Position numbers and translations under genes: made by a program. Source: Pyrenula massariospora (taxonomy: Eukaryota; Ascomycota; Eurotiomycetes; Pyrenulales; Pyrenulaceae). From it: a stretch of DNA of 64,000 nucleotides. The stretch lies in contig JAGFMI010000003.1 in NCBI GenBank assembly GCA_021030905.1, forward strand, positions 1,178,001 to 1,242,000. Direction: 5' to 3'. Positions 43,649 through 54,869 of this stretch are shown here, piece by piece; within the stretch, counting starts at the first letter, position 1; each line of letters starts with the position of its first letter. Below the pieces are notes generated by a model that was not told the DNA's origin, made no database searches, and saw nothing but the letters and a program-made list of their open reading frames with translations.

Positions 43649-45446
43649 CTACTCGTACTTCACACCTGACGCTAGCATACTCGATGGATGTTGTCCATTA
43701 AAATGCACTGACACTCTCTCGGTCTTTGGTTCAGTCGCTTGTCGTTCAACCTCAAAGTTCACTCTAACCTCTCTCTTCAGCTCACCACTTAAACCTGCCC
43801 CATGTAGTGCATCTAGATCGCTCAAAGAAGCGCCGCTCAACAAGGCCGTCAGTCCAAACCCATCACTGACTGGAGTGCGGTAGAGGATCGTCTTGATCAA
43901 GGTCGCAATGGTGACTAGGATCGGATTCGCGGCAAAAATGCCTATAAGAAGTCGAGAGCGTGACATTGTTGGCTTTTCGTACCGTAGAGTGTATTCCTTG
44001 CCAGTTTTGGTGTATTCTACATTTGAATGCCAAGAGTTGGTGTGAGATGTGTCCTCTGCGTTCTCAGTTGCCACACGTGCCCATGCGATGCATGCCATGA
44101 AGGTGTTGACTGGATTGAATCTTCCACGAGGCCACCACCTGTAATTGTACTCTAAGAGCATCTGCCCGAAGAGATCAAGATTGTGGACCGTTTGGACAAC
44201 CTTCTGGAGATTGGGATTCGAATTTCCAGTAACGTTTTGCTTTATATCTGCGGAGACAAGCTTGATAGCATTGGGGCTGATTCTCCAACGACCATGTACA
44301 GCCTGACGCCGTAGCTTGAGTTTTTGCACCTTTTCCGAGAAACGTTCGTTTCCAGGAGGCTTTTTGCTACCCTCGTGCCAGAATCCAATATAATTTACAG
44401 ATGGGGAATCTGCTGGCGTGAAACCTGTCCCAGTGCCGCCAAAGACCATCCCAGCATACCAGCCAAGACCGATTCCCTGTCGCCAATAGCTCTGTGTCGG
44501 AAGTTGAGAATGTTCCACGTCATCAAAAATTTTTGCAAAATTCGCGCGCTCTGTTTTTGACATCTCAACGTTGTCGGATATCGTGGCGTTGACAGTGGCA
44601 TCAAGAGTAATAATCTCGCGATCGTCAGCGTTTAGAGACTTTCGTAATTTATTGTACAGAGATGGGTATGGTGTATCCAGAATGATGGTGGTATTTTCGT
44701 TTACTACAAATAGATTCTCGCCATATGCAGTCTTGTTCCGTGGATGTTGCCAGAAAGGTGTCATAGCATCGATAGCAAGAGTTATTCCATTACCATTCAA
44801 ATTGTCTAGATATGGTGATGGGGATACTCCAAATTGACCGTCGAGTCCTGGCAGATGTTGCTGTGTTGAACCATCGATAAATTGCTTATAGAAGACACTC
44901 AACAGAAGCGGTAGACCTGTGAGAGTCAATAGGGTCATACGTACAGGCAGGCTGATCATCGTGTCATATGGAGATTTTCGAAGGATAGAATCCAAATTTT
45001 GTAACGTGGACCGCCCAAGACGAACTTGACAGAAGATTGCACATAGTATGATTTGGCGTGACACACAGAAGCCTTGGATGGATAAGAGGAGTCCCACGAT
45101 GGTAAGCTGATGTTTGAGGCCCAAGGAGATTGCAACAGGACTGCGATATACCACAAATAGCTCTAAAAACTGCATTCAATATTAGCATTTGGAAAACTTA
45201 ACCTACTGAGATAAGTAAATCTCTTGCAAGAGAAAACGAGTAGAAGACCTCGGCTCAAAGAAGAGAACACACCAGACAGACTAGGCTTATGACAACTGCA
45301 CAAATATCTCGTAAGGATATAAGATGTATCTCGGATGGTACTCCCAGTCCTGAAGGTCGTTGAAGCAGTTTTTCCTCCTCGTCTAGCAGGCCGCGGGCGG
45401 ATTGTGGACCATTCGCGGGAAAATCATGGCTATCGCGGTCTTGCAT
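43649..45446 (-). CDS. Fungal multi-pass membrane protein, function unknown
   Basis: Exons 45446-45273 and 45169-43649 (103-nt intron with GCTAAT branch and GCAG acceptor) give 564 residues. After a 35-residue acidic leader there are hydrophobic helices at about 40-58 (split by the intron), 65-100 and 130-150, then a long extracellular or lumenal-type region (about 155-430) with several NxS/T sites, Trp-rich segments (EYNYRWWPRGRFN) and one more helix (LLIGIFAANPILVTIATLIK) near 450. The tail is cytosol-like and charged. The layout (N-terminal TM cluster, large ectodomain, C-terminal TM) is common to fungal-specific membrane proteins of unknown role. No enzymatic motif is visible. Confidence 0.75.
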
Positions 45447-46189
45447 GCTGTTGCTTGCCAGGAACGTTCTCTTCTTTTTTCCAGAAAGCAAGGGGACCCT
45501 GAAAGAATAATTGCACGTGCTGGGAATTTTTCTGGGCACTATTTACCATTTCATAAGGGATACCCATACCTTTTTGTACAATGCAGCCTGTCACAAGGCT
45601 GTGCGCTGTATGGGGGCCCTGGTAGTTGACTACATCATCTAAAGACAGAGACCAAACTTGCAAGGAAATGTCTTCGCGTGATCGACAACCTTATTGGACG
45701 CATGACTGGGCATGTCAAGGCGAGGGAAGCAAGACATGCAGGTCAGCAAGCGACCAAAGATTGCCGCAACGAATGTCATTTCCTGTCTTTAAGCCGCATG
45801 GCAATGGCCCAATAGCATCCTCTCGATGTAGGATTGCAACAAGGCCAAGAAGCCGTCGTCCACCAAGACCTGCCACTCGGCTTTGTAATGACGTTGCACA
45901 AATCCGAAACATTTACGTGAAAATTGGGGGTCGAAATAGATTTTTTGACCAGGGCGACTGTTAAGGAACACAATGAGGCTAATGAGGCTCTTCTTGCCAA
46001 GGTTTCGGGATTGTGTGTTCCGTTCGCCGATTTTAGACGCTACGTCTCAATTCCTAAGGAAATTGTTGATTTTTGCCTGCTTTGAGACGCTAGATCATTT
46101 TGAAAGTATCAGCAACGGTTTAGTCAGTCAAGAATGCCAAGCTTTTTTAATTTTATATGAATTACAATGTTGTCGACTTTTCAATAAAC
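45447..46189. other. Intergenic, weak minus-strand coding trace
   Basis: No complete gene. On the minus strand around 45970-45790 a frame ending QSYIERMLLGHCHAA reads protein-like (about 55 codons) but has no clear start or splice partner; overlapping frames on both strands are equally long. Leave as unassigned. Confidence 0.4.
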
Positions 46190-46270
46190 GCCCGTTTGGC
46201 CGAGGGGTAAGGCGTTTCACTCGTAGTTAATGGCATGAAAAGATCCTTGGTTCGATTCCAAGAACGGGCA
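46190..46270 (+). tRNA. tRNA-Thr (anticodon CGU) with 9-nt intron
   Basis: The 81-base gene folds as a standard cloverleaf. Acceptor stem GCCCGTT pairs with AACGGGC (7/7), D stem GCC with GGC, anticodon stem TTTCA with TGAAA, and T stem CTTGG with CCAAG around TTCGATT. Discriminator base is A. The anticodon loop is CT-CGT-A + A after removing GTTAATGGC (46226-46234), which sits at the canonical 37/38 position. Anticodon CGT (46222-46224) decodes ACG threonine codons. The mature length is 72 before CCA. A Pol III terminator follows 30 bp downstream. Confidence 0.95.
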
Positions 46271-46300
46271 ATTGAAGCAGAAGGGTAAAATATATCCAAC

Positions 46301-46305
46301 TTTTT
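46301..46305 (+). terminator. Pol III terminator of tRNA-Thr
   Basis: First run of five T on the plus strand after the tRNA 3' end (30 bp away). Confidence 0.7.
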
Positions 46306-48133
46306 GCCCTCGATCTTTGCCCTATCGTTTCGTTCTTCATATATTTTGGTCCTTCTTTGTCTTGTTCTCCTTATAATTTGATGTCACAGGATACAGATTA
46401 GAGTAGAGTCGAGAGAGTACTATCCCACATATCCGGGCATTAGTTTTTGATGTTGTTGTCTTCCCGACTTTTGCTATCCCCTCCAGGCCCAGAACGACGT
46501 GACAGGGTATCCATACAAGGTCTCGGTTGAACTAGAGGGGTGCCGAAGTCTAAACGTGAGTAGAATATACAAATCGAGGATGATTTTCTAAATGCTGAGC
46601 CATCTGAAGAGGCTGGATGGCAGACATTATGACGCATCCAGAATACATCGGGCGGGCGGCAATGCTAACAATTAGATGCGCCACGACTTCTTAGATTCAG
46701 CTTCATAAGTGCGAGCTTAGGGGTAAAGGGATACGCCGTCACAGCCCCTTGACATTCGCCGAAGGCCTGGTACGCGTGATATCTTTCTCGTATGAGAAAG
46801 AGCGGAATGATAATGATTTGGAAGCATCATAAGGCAGGTATCGTGGGCCAACCTAGAATGTATTTGACAGCAAACCGGACTCCTGGCCAAAGGAAGAGAG
46901 GTTCCCGCTTGATTGAACTATAGACCGGCTCTCATAAGGATGCGTACCTGTTGCAAACAAAAATGGGATCAAACTGACAACATGACCTGCCTCCAGATTT
47001 CGTAAAGTGCTAAGTATAAATTTCTATCGAACGCTATCATAGCAGTCAAAACAGACGCAATTTTCTGAGCTTTAAGACTTCGTTACCCAGCCGATTCTGA
47101 CCGCTGCTACCTGAGGCTTCTGCATTTTATAGGCTTTATATTGGTTGACAGCGGTGTTAGAACATATTCCTTTAGCTAGAACCGTACAGATAAATAGACA
47201 TCCCTATCCACAATAGAACCATTTCCGGGTCAAACCAGGTTCAGCGATCAGTAAGCAACCTTTCTTATAGCGGCCGGGCTATGGAAAGATAACGTTAAGT
47301 CAGAAGGACTGAGAGTGGCCGATACAGAAGAGGGGTGATTCTTCACTGAACCATAGTGCAAAAAGAGAGACAAGAGCTCGGCACGTAATGCTCTCGTCTT
47401 GTGCTGTCAAGAACGAGGCCTCGAAGTGTGCAAGGATATGCAGCTGGAAAGCTAGCGGGAATTTTTGGGTAGGGCCCTCTCGATCGCTTTTTCTGCCAAC
47501 GGGCAAAATATGACCGTGATTCCGCAGTCGACGAATATCTATGACATTGTCTACTATGGTAAGTTTAGTTATTTTAGACCTAGTTCAGAGATGCAATTAA
47601 AGCTCGCAATCTTTGGACATGGCGGCCAGTTTTCGAAGGCATCGATGCTGCGTATCAGAAGTAATGGCGTGCCCAAGACGCGCCGGGCGGGTGCCATGGC
47701 TAACATTCAAATGCGTGAAAGCGCGCTCGGGAAAATTGCCGCCTGAAGCAAATCCACGGTCACGTGAACCTTGTCTATGTAATCGAATGAACCATTGTAG
47801 GAACACGACAGCCATCCATCACTGCTAGTGATACCGACTTCCTACAACCGGAGCTCAAATTGCTCGCACTCGATACATACGTCGCTCGATGTCGTATCCC
47901 TGAACCTTGATGGCTTGCATGCGGGTCCCCTGGTCGCTGAAGAGCCGCATCATTCGCAATGGCGCAGACACTGACTATAGACATTCAAATATTCAAGCAT
48001 ACTGGCTCTAGACAACCTCGATGGATTCTATGAAACCAGATTCTATCGAATTAAGTCTACAGTCTTTCAAGATCACTGGGATCTAATTTTCAGATAGTCT
48101 CCTGCGGCACATTGCTCGGAAGAGTCTTTTGCC
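46306..48133. other. 1.8-kb intergenic region, no gene seen
   Basis: No coding signal. Two short segments (about 46650-46685 and 47683-47720) share GGGCGG...GCTAACA...ATGCG and may be copies of one dispersed repeat, but similarity is too short to delimit an element. Confidence 0.5.
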
Positions 48134-51100
48134 ATGTTTGAAAAATCGTTAGTGGACCTGATCAGAGGTCTGCGCAGCCACAAAGGAAGCGAAACCGAGT
48201 ACATCCAATCAATCCAGAAAGAATGTCGCGCCGAAGTCAAGTCCCAGGACATGGATGTCAAAGCAACTGCGTTACTCAAATTGGTCTACCTCGAGATGTT
48301 CGGCTACGACATGTCATGGGCCTCTTTCAATGTCCTAGAAGTCATGTCTTCGGCGAAATATGAACAAAAGCGGGTGGGCTATCTTGCCGCTGTTCAAAGC
48401 TTTAGACCCGATACTGAAGTGCTCATGCTGGCCACTAATTTGCTCAAGAAAGACATCACATCTCCCAGTATTCCGACCTTATCTCTTCCTTTGATTACTC
48501 TGCCTCATGTCATCACATCATCTCTCGCTCTATCATTGCTTTCAGATCTGATTCCACGTCTAGCTCATTCAAGTCCATCAGTGCGAAAGAAGACTGTGGT
48601 GACGCTATATCGCCTGGCTCTCGTCTATCCAGAAACTCTACGAGTAGCGTGGCCTAAAATCAAGGAGCGGCTATTAGATGAACAGGAAGACAGTAGCGTC
48701 ACGGCTGCGGTAGTCAATGTGGTTTGTGAGCTTGGCTGGAGGAGACCGCATGATTTCCTGCCGTTGGCACCTCGCCTTTTCGATCTCCTGGTCGACGGCG
48801 GAAACAATTGGATGGCGATTAAGATCATCAAGCTATTCGCGACATTGACTCCACTGGAACCGCGCCTGGTTCGCAAGCTACTCCGGCCGTTAACGAACCT
48901 CATTCGAAATACCTCTGCCATGTCTTTGCTATACGAATGTATTAGTGGGATTATTCAAGGTGGTATACTGGACGGTTCAAATGGTAGCATCGAAGACGAT
49001 GAGGTCGCCGATCTATGTGTTTCAAAGCTTCGAAGCATGATAGTCGTCGAAGGAGACCCAAACCTGAAATACGTTGCTCTTCTGGCCTTCAACAAAATTG
49101 TCATAAGTTACCCCATGCTTGTAGCGAGACAGCAGGACGTCATCATGTCTTGTTTGGATGATCCCGACGTTTCTATCCGGTTACAAGCTTTGGAACTCGT
49201 TTCAGGCATGGTAACCAGTGACAATCTACAATCGATTGTAAACCGTCTCCTGAGGCAGCTGCACAACTCACCTCTCAGGGCTAATACCGATATCGCACCT
49301 GTGGTAGTTCCCATCACGCCGCATGCAGATCTGGACGGAGAAGATCCAGAGGAGAACATCAAACCATACAAGCGCTCAATGGACGTTTTTGAGCCTGTGA
49401 GTGATGAGTACAGACAAGATGTCATTCGCCGGATTCTGGAAATGTCTTCAGTCGACACTTATGCCAACATCACGGATTTTGAATGGTACATTGACGTTCT
49501 CGTTCAGATTGTTCGCTGCGTGCCGTCAAAAACACATGATCTAAGAGTCAATGCGCCTAAGTCTGACGCATCGGTGCAAAATCAAGATTCCAGGACGGCC
49601 GCGTCTGAGATCGGCCGACAACTTCGCGACATAGCGGTCCGAGTCAAGAGCCTGCGTCTTGAGGCTACGAGGGCCGCTGAGTCCTTAATACTCATTAGCA
49701 ATAGAGAATCCTTATTTCCACCGGTCGGCAATGGAGGTCAAGGTGTCTTGGAACCAGCAGCCTGGGTTGTTGGTGAATATGCGAGCCACCTGGTTTCTCC
49801 TAGGGATGCTCTGGATTCTTTAATCCATGAATCATGCCTCACACTACCTTCACAGACACTAGTCGCCTACGTGCAGGCCATCCCTAAAGTCTTCTCGTTT
49901 ATGACGACAAGCATGGTCCAGTGGGGATCATCTCAAAGAACTGCCATATCACTGCTACTTGCGCGGATAGTTGACTTTCTAGAGAAATTGGCTACACATC
50001 CAAGCCTGGATGTACAAGAACGGGCCGTAGAATTCTTGGAGCTCCTTCGACTGGCTACTGAGTCGCTCTCTAGCCAATCCTCAGACGAAAGTGAAGCCCC
50101 GCTTCTCTTGACCTCTGCTATACCCAGTCTGTTCACTGGAATGGAGCTGAACCCAGTCGCTGCGGGTGCTCAGCAGAAGGTGCCACAGCCAGAAGATCTC
50201 GATCTTGACACACCAATCAACCCTAGCTTGCCACTACTACTGCAAAGTGCTACTATGAAACTCGGTCAGCAAGCTGAGTATGACGAATTTTATAGGTACT
50301 ACCATGAGCGTCTGGCTCCTGCAACCCAACCTCCTTCCACGACAAAGATAGCCGAGCCTGATCCGGTACCATCGTCCTACCAAGATCTTGCTCCAGAAGA
50401 CGCTGAGACAAGAGCCCGAAGGCGAGTAGAGCGCCAAAGTAGACAAAGAGACGATCCATTTTACATCCCACATGACGGTCAGTCTTCAGGCGCCGCCTCA
50501 CCATTCCACCAGATTCTCAAAGGAAGCAATGGCGAAGATGTGGACCTTGACTCCATACCTATCGTCAGTCTACAACTCGATAGTCTAGATGCCAGGCCTT
50601 CCTCTCCGATACCTGAGACTCGGGCGAAGAAGCCAAAGAAAGCCGTAAAGCGCTTCCAAATCGCCGCCGACGAGAACATCGACGTTTCGGATTCTCCTAA
50701 CTCAAATTTAAATTCTCGCTCCCAATCTCCGATCCCCGCAGCCAACCCAAGGCTATCACGGCCCAAGAACACGCTCTTGCACCTCGATTCTAGTCGGTTA
50801 CAACAGCTCTCTCTAGAGGGCAACGGTGAGCAGTTTGAGATTGAAAGGCGAGAGCAGGAGGAGAAGGAGATGGCAGAAGCAATGAAAGAGGTGGAGAGAC
50901 TACGGCTTGAAATGCAGCGAGCCGCAGAAAGAGTTGAGGCTGCAGGTGTTGAAGGAACAGTGACAAGGAAGAAGAAAAAGAAGAAAGCCTCAGTTCCGCT
51001 GGGAGGTGGCGAATCGTCGACAGTAACGGGTACCACAAATATTGCAGAAGTTGACAAGCCTGTCAAAAAGAAAAAGAAAAAGGGAAGAGAGGAGGTGATT

Positions 51101-51214
51101 GAGGGTTCAGGAACCGTGGACGGCGATCGCGTGCAGGAGACTCCAGGGGAAGAGGCTGTGGTGAAAAAGAAGAAGAAAAAGAAGTCTTCACCTGAGGAAG
51201 CTAATGTAGAATAG
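48134..51214 (+). CDS. apl5: AP-3 adaptor complex subunit delta
   Basis: A single-exon 1,026-residue protein. The N-terminus MFEKSLVDLIRGLR is diagnostic for delta adaptin, followed by the adaptin HEAT-repeat trunk (to about 600; for example ALLKLVYLEMFGYDMSWASF and VRKKTVVTLYRLALVYPE). After a hinge, the last 300 residues are charged, with three Lys-rich blocks (KKKKKK) between acidic stretches, as in fungal Apl5. AP-3 sorts cargo from the Golgi or endosome to the vacuole without passing through the multivesicular body. The length matches the family. No intron is visible and the start is unambiguous. Confidence 0.97.
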   Translation: MFEKSLVDLIRGLRSHKGSETEYIQSIQKECRAEVKSQDMDVKATALLKLVYLEMFGYDMSWASFNVLEVMSSAKYEQKRVGYLAAVQSFRPDTEVLMLATNLLKKDITSPSIPTLSLPLITLPHVITSSLALSLLSDLIPRLAHSSPSVRKKTVVTLYRLALVYPETLRVAWPKIKERLLDEQEDSSVTAAVVNVVCELGWRRPHDFLPLAPRLFDLLVDGGNNWMAIKIIKLFATLTPLEPRLVRKLLRPLTNLIRNTSAMSLLYECISGIIQGGILDGSNGSIEDDEVADLCVSKLRSMIVVEGDPNLKYVALLAFNKIVISYPMLVARQQDVIMSCLDDPDVSIRLQALELVSGMVTSDNLQSIVNRLLRQLHNSPLRANTDIAPVVVPITPHADLDGEDPEENIKPYKRSMDVFEPVSDEYRQDVIRRILEMSSVDTYANITDFEWYIDVLVQIVRCVPSKTHDLRVNAPKSDASVQNQDSRTAASEIGRQLRDIAVRVKSLRLEATRAAESLILISNRESLFPPVGNGGQGVLEPAAWVVGEYASHLVSPRDALDSLIHESCLTLPSQTLVAYVQAIPKVFSFMTTSMVQWGSSQRTAISLLLARIVDFLEKLATHPSLDVQERAVEFLELLRLATESLSSQSSDESEAPLLLTSAIPSLFTGMELNPVAAGAQQKVPQPEDLDLDTPINPSLPLLLQSATMKLGQQAEYDEFYRYYHERLAPATQPPSTTKIAEPDPVPSSYQDLAPEDAETRARRRVERQSRQRDDPFYIPHDGQSSGAASPFHQILKGSNGEDVDLDSIPIVSLQLDSLDARPSSPIPETRAKKPKKAVKRFQIAADENIDVSDSPNSNLNSRSQSPIPAANPRLSRPKNTLLHLDSSRLQQLSLEGNGEQFEIERREQEEKEMAEAMKEVERLRLEMQRAAERVEAAGVEGTVTRKKKKKKASVPLGGGESSTVTGTTNIAEVDKPVKKKKKKGREEVIEGSGTVDGDRVQETPGEEAVVKKKKKKKSSPEEANVE

Positions 51215-51488
51215 GACGCCGGGATAAATACTGAGATAAGTCATTCGATGCAGCCTCTCTCTGCTTAAAGGCCGAGCCCGTAGACTCTTGACCAGAGAGC
51301 TAAGAGAGGCGTGCTGCCGATACACTTGCTTATCACCACGTGACAAAATCTTGGCAAAGATCTCCGCAGAAAATTGTACCTAGCCATCATACACATGCCC
51401 CACAAACCCACAGCGTCCGCAGACGACCTGTCCCATGTCCGCCCAAATGCTGTAGACTTACGCTGATCCAATTCATACTTCTACTACG

Positions 51489-53662
51489 ATGACCCAAGAT
51501 CAGACAGGAGTGCGGTCCTACGCGGGGCTAACTCCCCCAAAGGGCAAAGACCCAGTAGAGTGGGAGCGAAAACAGAGACTCAAGGAATTCCGGATCTCGG
51601 CTCGGCGTGAGAAGCGAAACCGCAAGTCAGATGAGAAAAAACAAAGGGCGCTGAATGCTCAAATACTTCGGCGCATGGTACGCCAATCCTCCGCACCTCT
51701 ACTAGCTATGCACATGTTCAAGGCTAATGAGAGGCGCTCCAGACAAGAAACCCTGCGAAATACAACAAGAATGCTGGCCGGAACAGGTTACGCGCGATTG
51801 AGCTGGAACGGCGGAAAATACATCATAATGCAGTGCGAATGGCACAACGGATGGCTGCTGTACATGACCCATCCGGGAAAACATTTAACGTTGAGCCCGT
51901 CACAACTCTAGATGACGGATGCGTCATTACAGTCCATGCTCTCGAGCGACGGCAGGAGAATGCGAAAATCAAGGCAGAAAAAGCCGCTGCCGAAGAAGCG
52001 CAGACGGCAACCGCTCAGAAACCAGAGCCTGTTGAAGAGAATTTTGCCCGGGTTGCTGAGACAGGCGTCCTTTACGTTGAACCAGCCAAGCTGAGGGAGC
52101 TCGTTGATGCGAAAAGGCAAAAGCCTCGTCAGCGTGGTCTGAGCAAGACCCAGCAAAAAAAGCAAGCCCTATACGCGCCTCGGACCCCACCACCCAGACC
52201 TACGATACCCGAAGGAATTGATCCTCCTTCTGATGAAGAAGAAAATTGGCTCGCATTATGGGACCTCCCAGACAATGAAGTGGACCGACGAGTGATCCGC
52301 GCGAAGCGCCGCGCTCAGCAGGAACGGAAGAACCTCCGCCTGAAACAAAAAGAAGGCAAAAGCGAGCGTCGCGCCGCCCGCGACGAGAAGCGTAGGGTAT
52401 ACCGCGACCTCAAAAAGTCCTGGAAAGTCATCCGCGAAGAAGAGCGCCGACGCCGAAGATTCCTCAACGCGCTGGAAGACGAAGAAGGCAAAATACTCGC
52501 CATAGCAATCAACAAAAAGCAGCGGCGTGAAGCGATGGAGTGTGCCGCTAGACTGGGCTTTACGTTGGAAAATGTCGAAGGGCTCGATGACATCAAACCA
52601 AAGGCTCTCGGTATGAAAGGCGTAGAAATCGACTGGGAAAACCTCGAGATCGTCGGCGAAGCGGCCAGCGGTCTGCGACTTGCCAATGGAGAAGAGCATC
52701 TGAAGAGATTCCACGACCCATCGAAAGGCAAGCGGGGGAGCAAACGTGTCAACCTGAGCGCCATCGCCGCCGAATCGCGGACCAGACCCGTAACCGGCTC
52801 GACCGGCTCGACCGGCTTCCAAGGCGACTTCGTCCAATTTGCCAACGACGCCTCGCAGGGCCGCCAATACGAAGAAGCAAACCTGAACCACAAAACCCGC
52901 CGCAAGCTCCGCCGCGCGCTCGAAGCCGTCGAGGTGCGCAAAGAAATGCTCGTCCGCGCCAAAGCCATCGAGCACTGCAAAGACAACAACCTCCCCATCC
53001 CGCCCGAACTAACGACGCCCGAGCGGCCCGTGAACGCGCGGGGGGCGCGCGTCCTGCCGAACGGCACGCTGGAGACGGGCAAGCAGGAGCGGGTGCGGGG
53101 GCGGGTGGAGCTGGCCGAGTTCAACAAGTGGGCGAAGCTGCTGAGGAAGCAGGCCAAGGAGATGAGCGTCGAGGCCGGGATGCGGGTGTACCTGGAGCTG
53201 ATGGGGAGGGTGCCAAGGAGGGTGGGGGAGGGGGAGCGGACGGAGGAAGATAGAGAAAGATACAGGAGGGAGGATGAGGGGCGGCCGATGACGGCGGCGG
53301 AGTTTTTGGCGAATTGGACGGTGGATGGGGAGGGGGATGATGATTTTGGGAGGTTTGGGGAGAGGGTGGGGGAGGGGAGTGATGAGGATGAGGAAGAGGA
53401 GGATGTGGAAATGGGTGGGATGGGGACTGGGCTGGAGGACGATTCGCCGAGCAGGCAGTTGAAGATGGATATGCGGCGGTCGGCGAGCAGAGATAGGGAC
53501 GACGATGGGGAGGGGCCGGGGATTGGGGGCTCGGAGACGGACTCTGAGGAAGACTCGGAGGCGAGTGAGGACGAAAGTGCGACTACACCGCCGACGGAAG
53601 ATGAAGAAGATTCGGACGAGGGGAGTGATAGCGACGATGATGGGGCGGATAAGATCGAGTAG
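51489..53662 (+). CDS. Highly charged helical protein with acidic tail, function unknown
   Basis: Exons 51489-51677 and 51743-53662 (65-nt intron, donor GTACGC, branch GCTAATGA) give 702 residues; the splice is needed because the upstream and downstream frames differ. Residues 1-110 are basic and helical, 120-450 continue with long Arg/Lys/Glu-rich helices (for example RRVYRDLKKSWKVIREEE) and the last 110 residues are Asp/Glu-rich with Ser runs. Such a basic trunk with acidic tail is typical of nucleolar or chromatin proteins, but I recognise no domain. The 3' half switches to very G-rich codons, producing long false frames on the opposite strand. It lies 275 bp downstream of apl5 on the same strand. 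Confidence 0.8.
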
Positions 53663-54869
53663 TTGACACCGACAAGATCTAGTCTTAGCTGCGCAGTATA
53701 GTGCAATGGCCCAAAACACAACTAGATGTGCACGCACACGCGTACTGTAAATATTCCTCCTCTCCGCTCCGCCCTTCATCCGTCCAGCCCCTCCCATCAG
53801 TTAGTCAATCACCATTTCACGTGCACGGCAACCCTATCACCCACCCATCCATCCATCCAAAACACGCCCTACGCCCCACGTCATACGCGATATGCTACAC
53901 ACCAGATACCGCCAGTGCGGAGGACGTTTTGCTTTGCTTTGCTTTGCTTCGTATCGTAGCGGTCCCCGCGGTGGGGTTAAGTCGTTGGAATTCGACACGT
54001 TTGACGTGAGGGGAAGGAATGGGATGGGATCGGAAGGGACGTGTGGAGAAGGGAAGATAGATAGATAGTTAGTCGGGTGGTACTGTGCTGAGTAGATGAG
54101 ATGAGGTAGGAGATGAGATGAGATGAGATAAGACGAGAGAGGAGGGAGTTAGCTAATGTGTACGTGTGTGTGCTGTGTTACGGCAAGAGCCGGTCCAGTC
54201 GACTGTAGATCAGGATGGACAGGGCTGGTGGGAGGGAGGAGAAGAGAGTGAGCGAAGGGTTGTGTCTAGTTAACTTGGATTCGCGAGGTGAGATATCGAT
54301 AAGCCACCAGCATGCGAGCTTCTCTGGTTTTGGAAATTTCAGATTTGGCAGGGGCCAGATAAATTAATCATTCCGGCTATCGAATATCAACGATAGGTAG
54401 ATAGATATAAAATACGCACAGCAGCCGTGACAGTAGCGGCATACAGTGTGGCACAGTATGGTAGCATCAGCAAGCAAGCAGTCAGCTCAGATATAGTATA
54501 GGAGACCCCCTCGCCCAATAAAGCAGTATCAGCACAAGCAGCCAGCTATAGTGTGCGGAACCTCCTTGCAAAACACATCCCAGTCGAGAAGTCCAACAGG
54601 CCCCTCGTCACGTCGTATCGTGAATTCGTAAAGCACTCAACATTCTAGGAAAACGTCCACCAACATTATTCATCGATGAAGTTAGAAAATTGACCGAAAG
54701 TGAGAATTGTCGAAATTTAGACAGGGGCAACGACCACGGCAACCCAAGCCGATTCACAAAAGCCTCGTTGTTAGCACGCTTCATTCCACGCTCATACACG
54801 CACGTTCAATCATATACGAAAAGAAAGCCGTCCTTTCTCCGAATAACGCCAATTGGTTTAGCATATCAT
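53663..54869. repeat. Microsatellite-rich 3' intergenic region
   Basis: Contains several short tandem runs: CCATC units at about 53842-53862, five TTTGC units at about 53927-53950, GATA units at 54055-54069 and GAGAT units at about 54095-54130. No gene is seen. Confidence 0.7.

Noticed and set aside
52315-53721. 468-codon Ser/Leu-rich minus-strand frame
   Set aside because: Antisense of the charged, acidic-tail protein; composition mirrors Asp/Glu/Gly codons.
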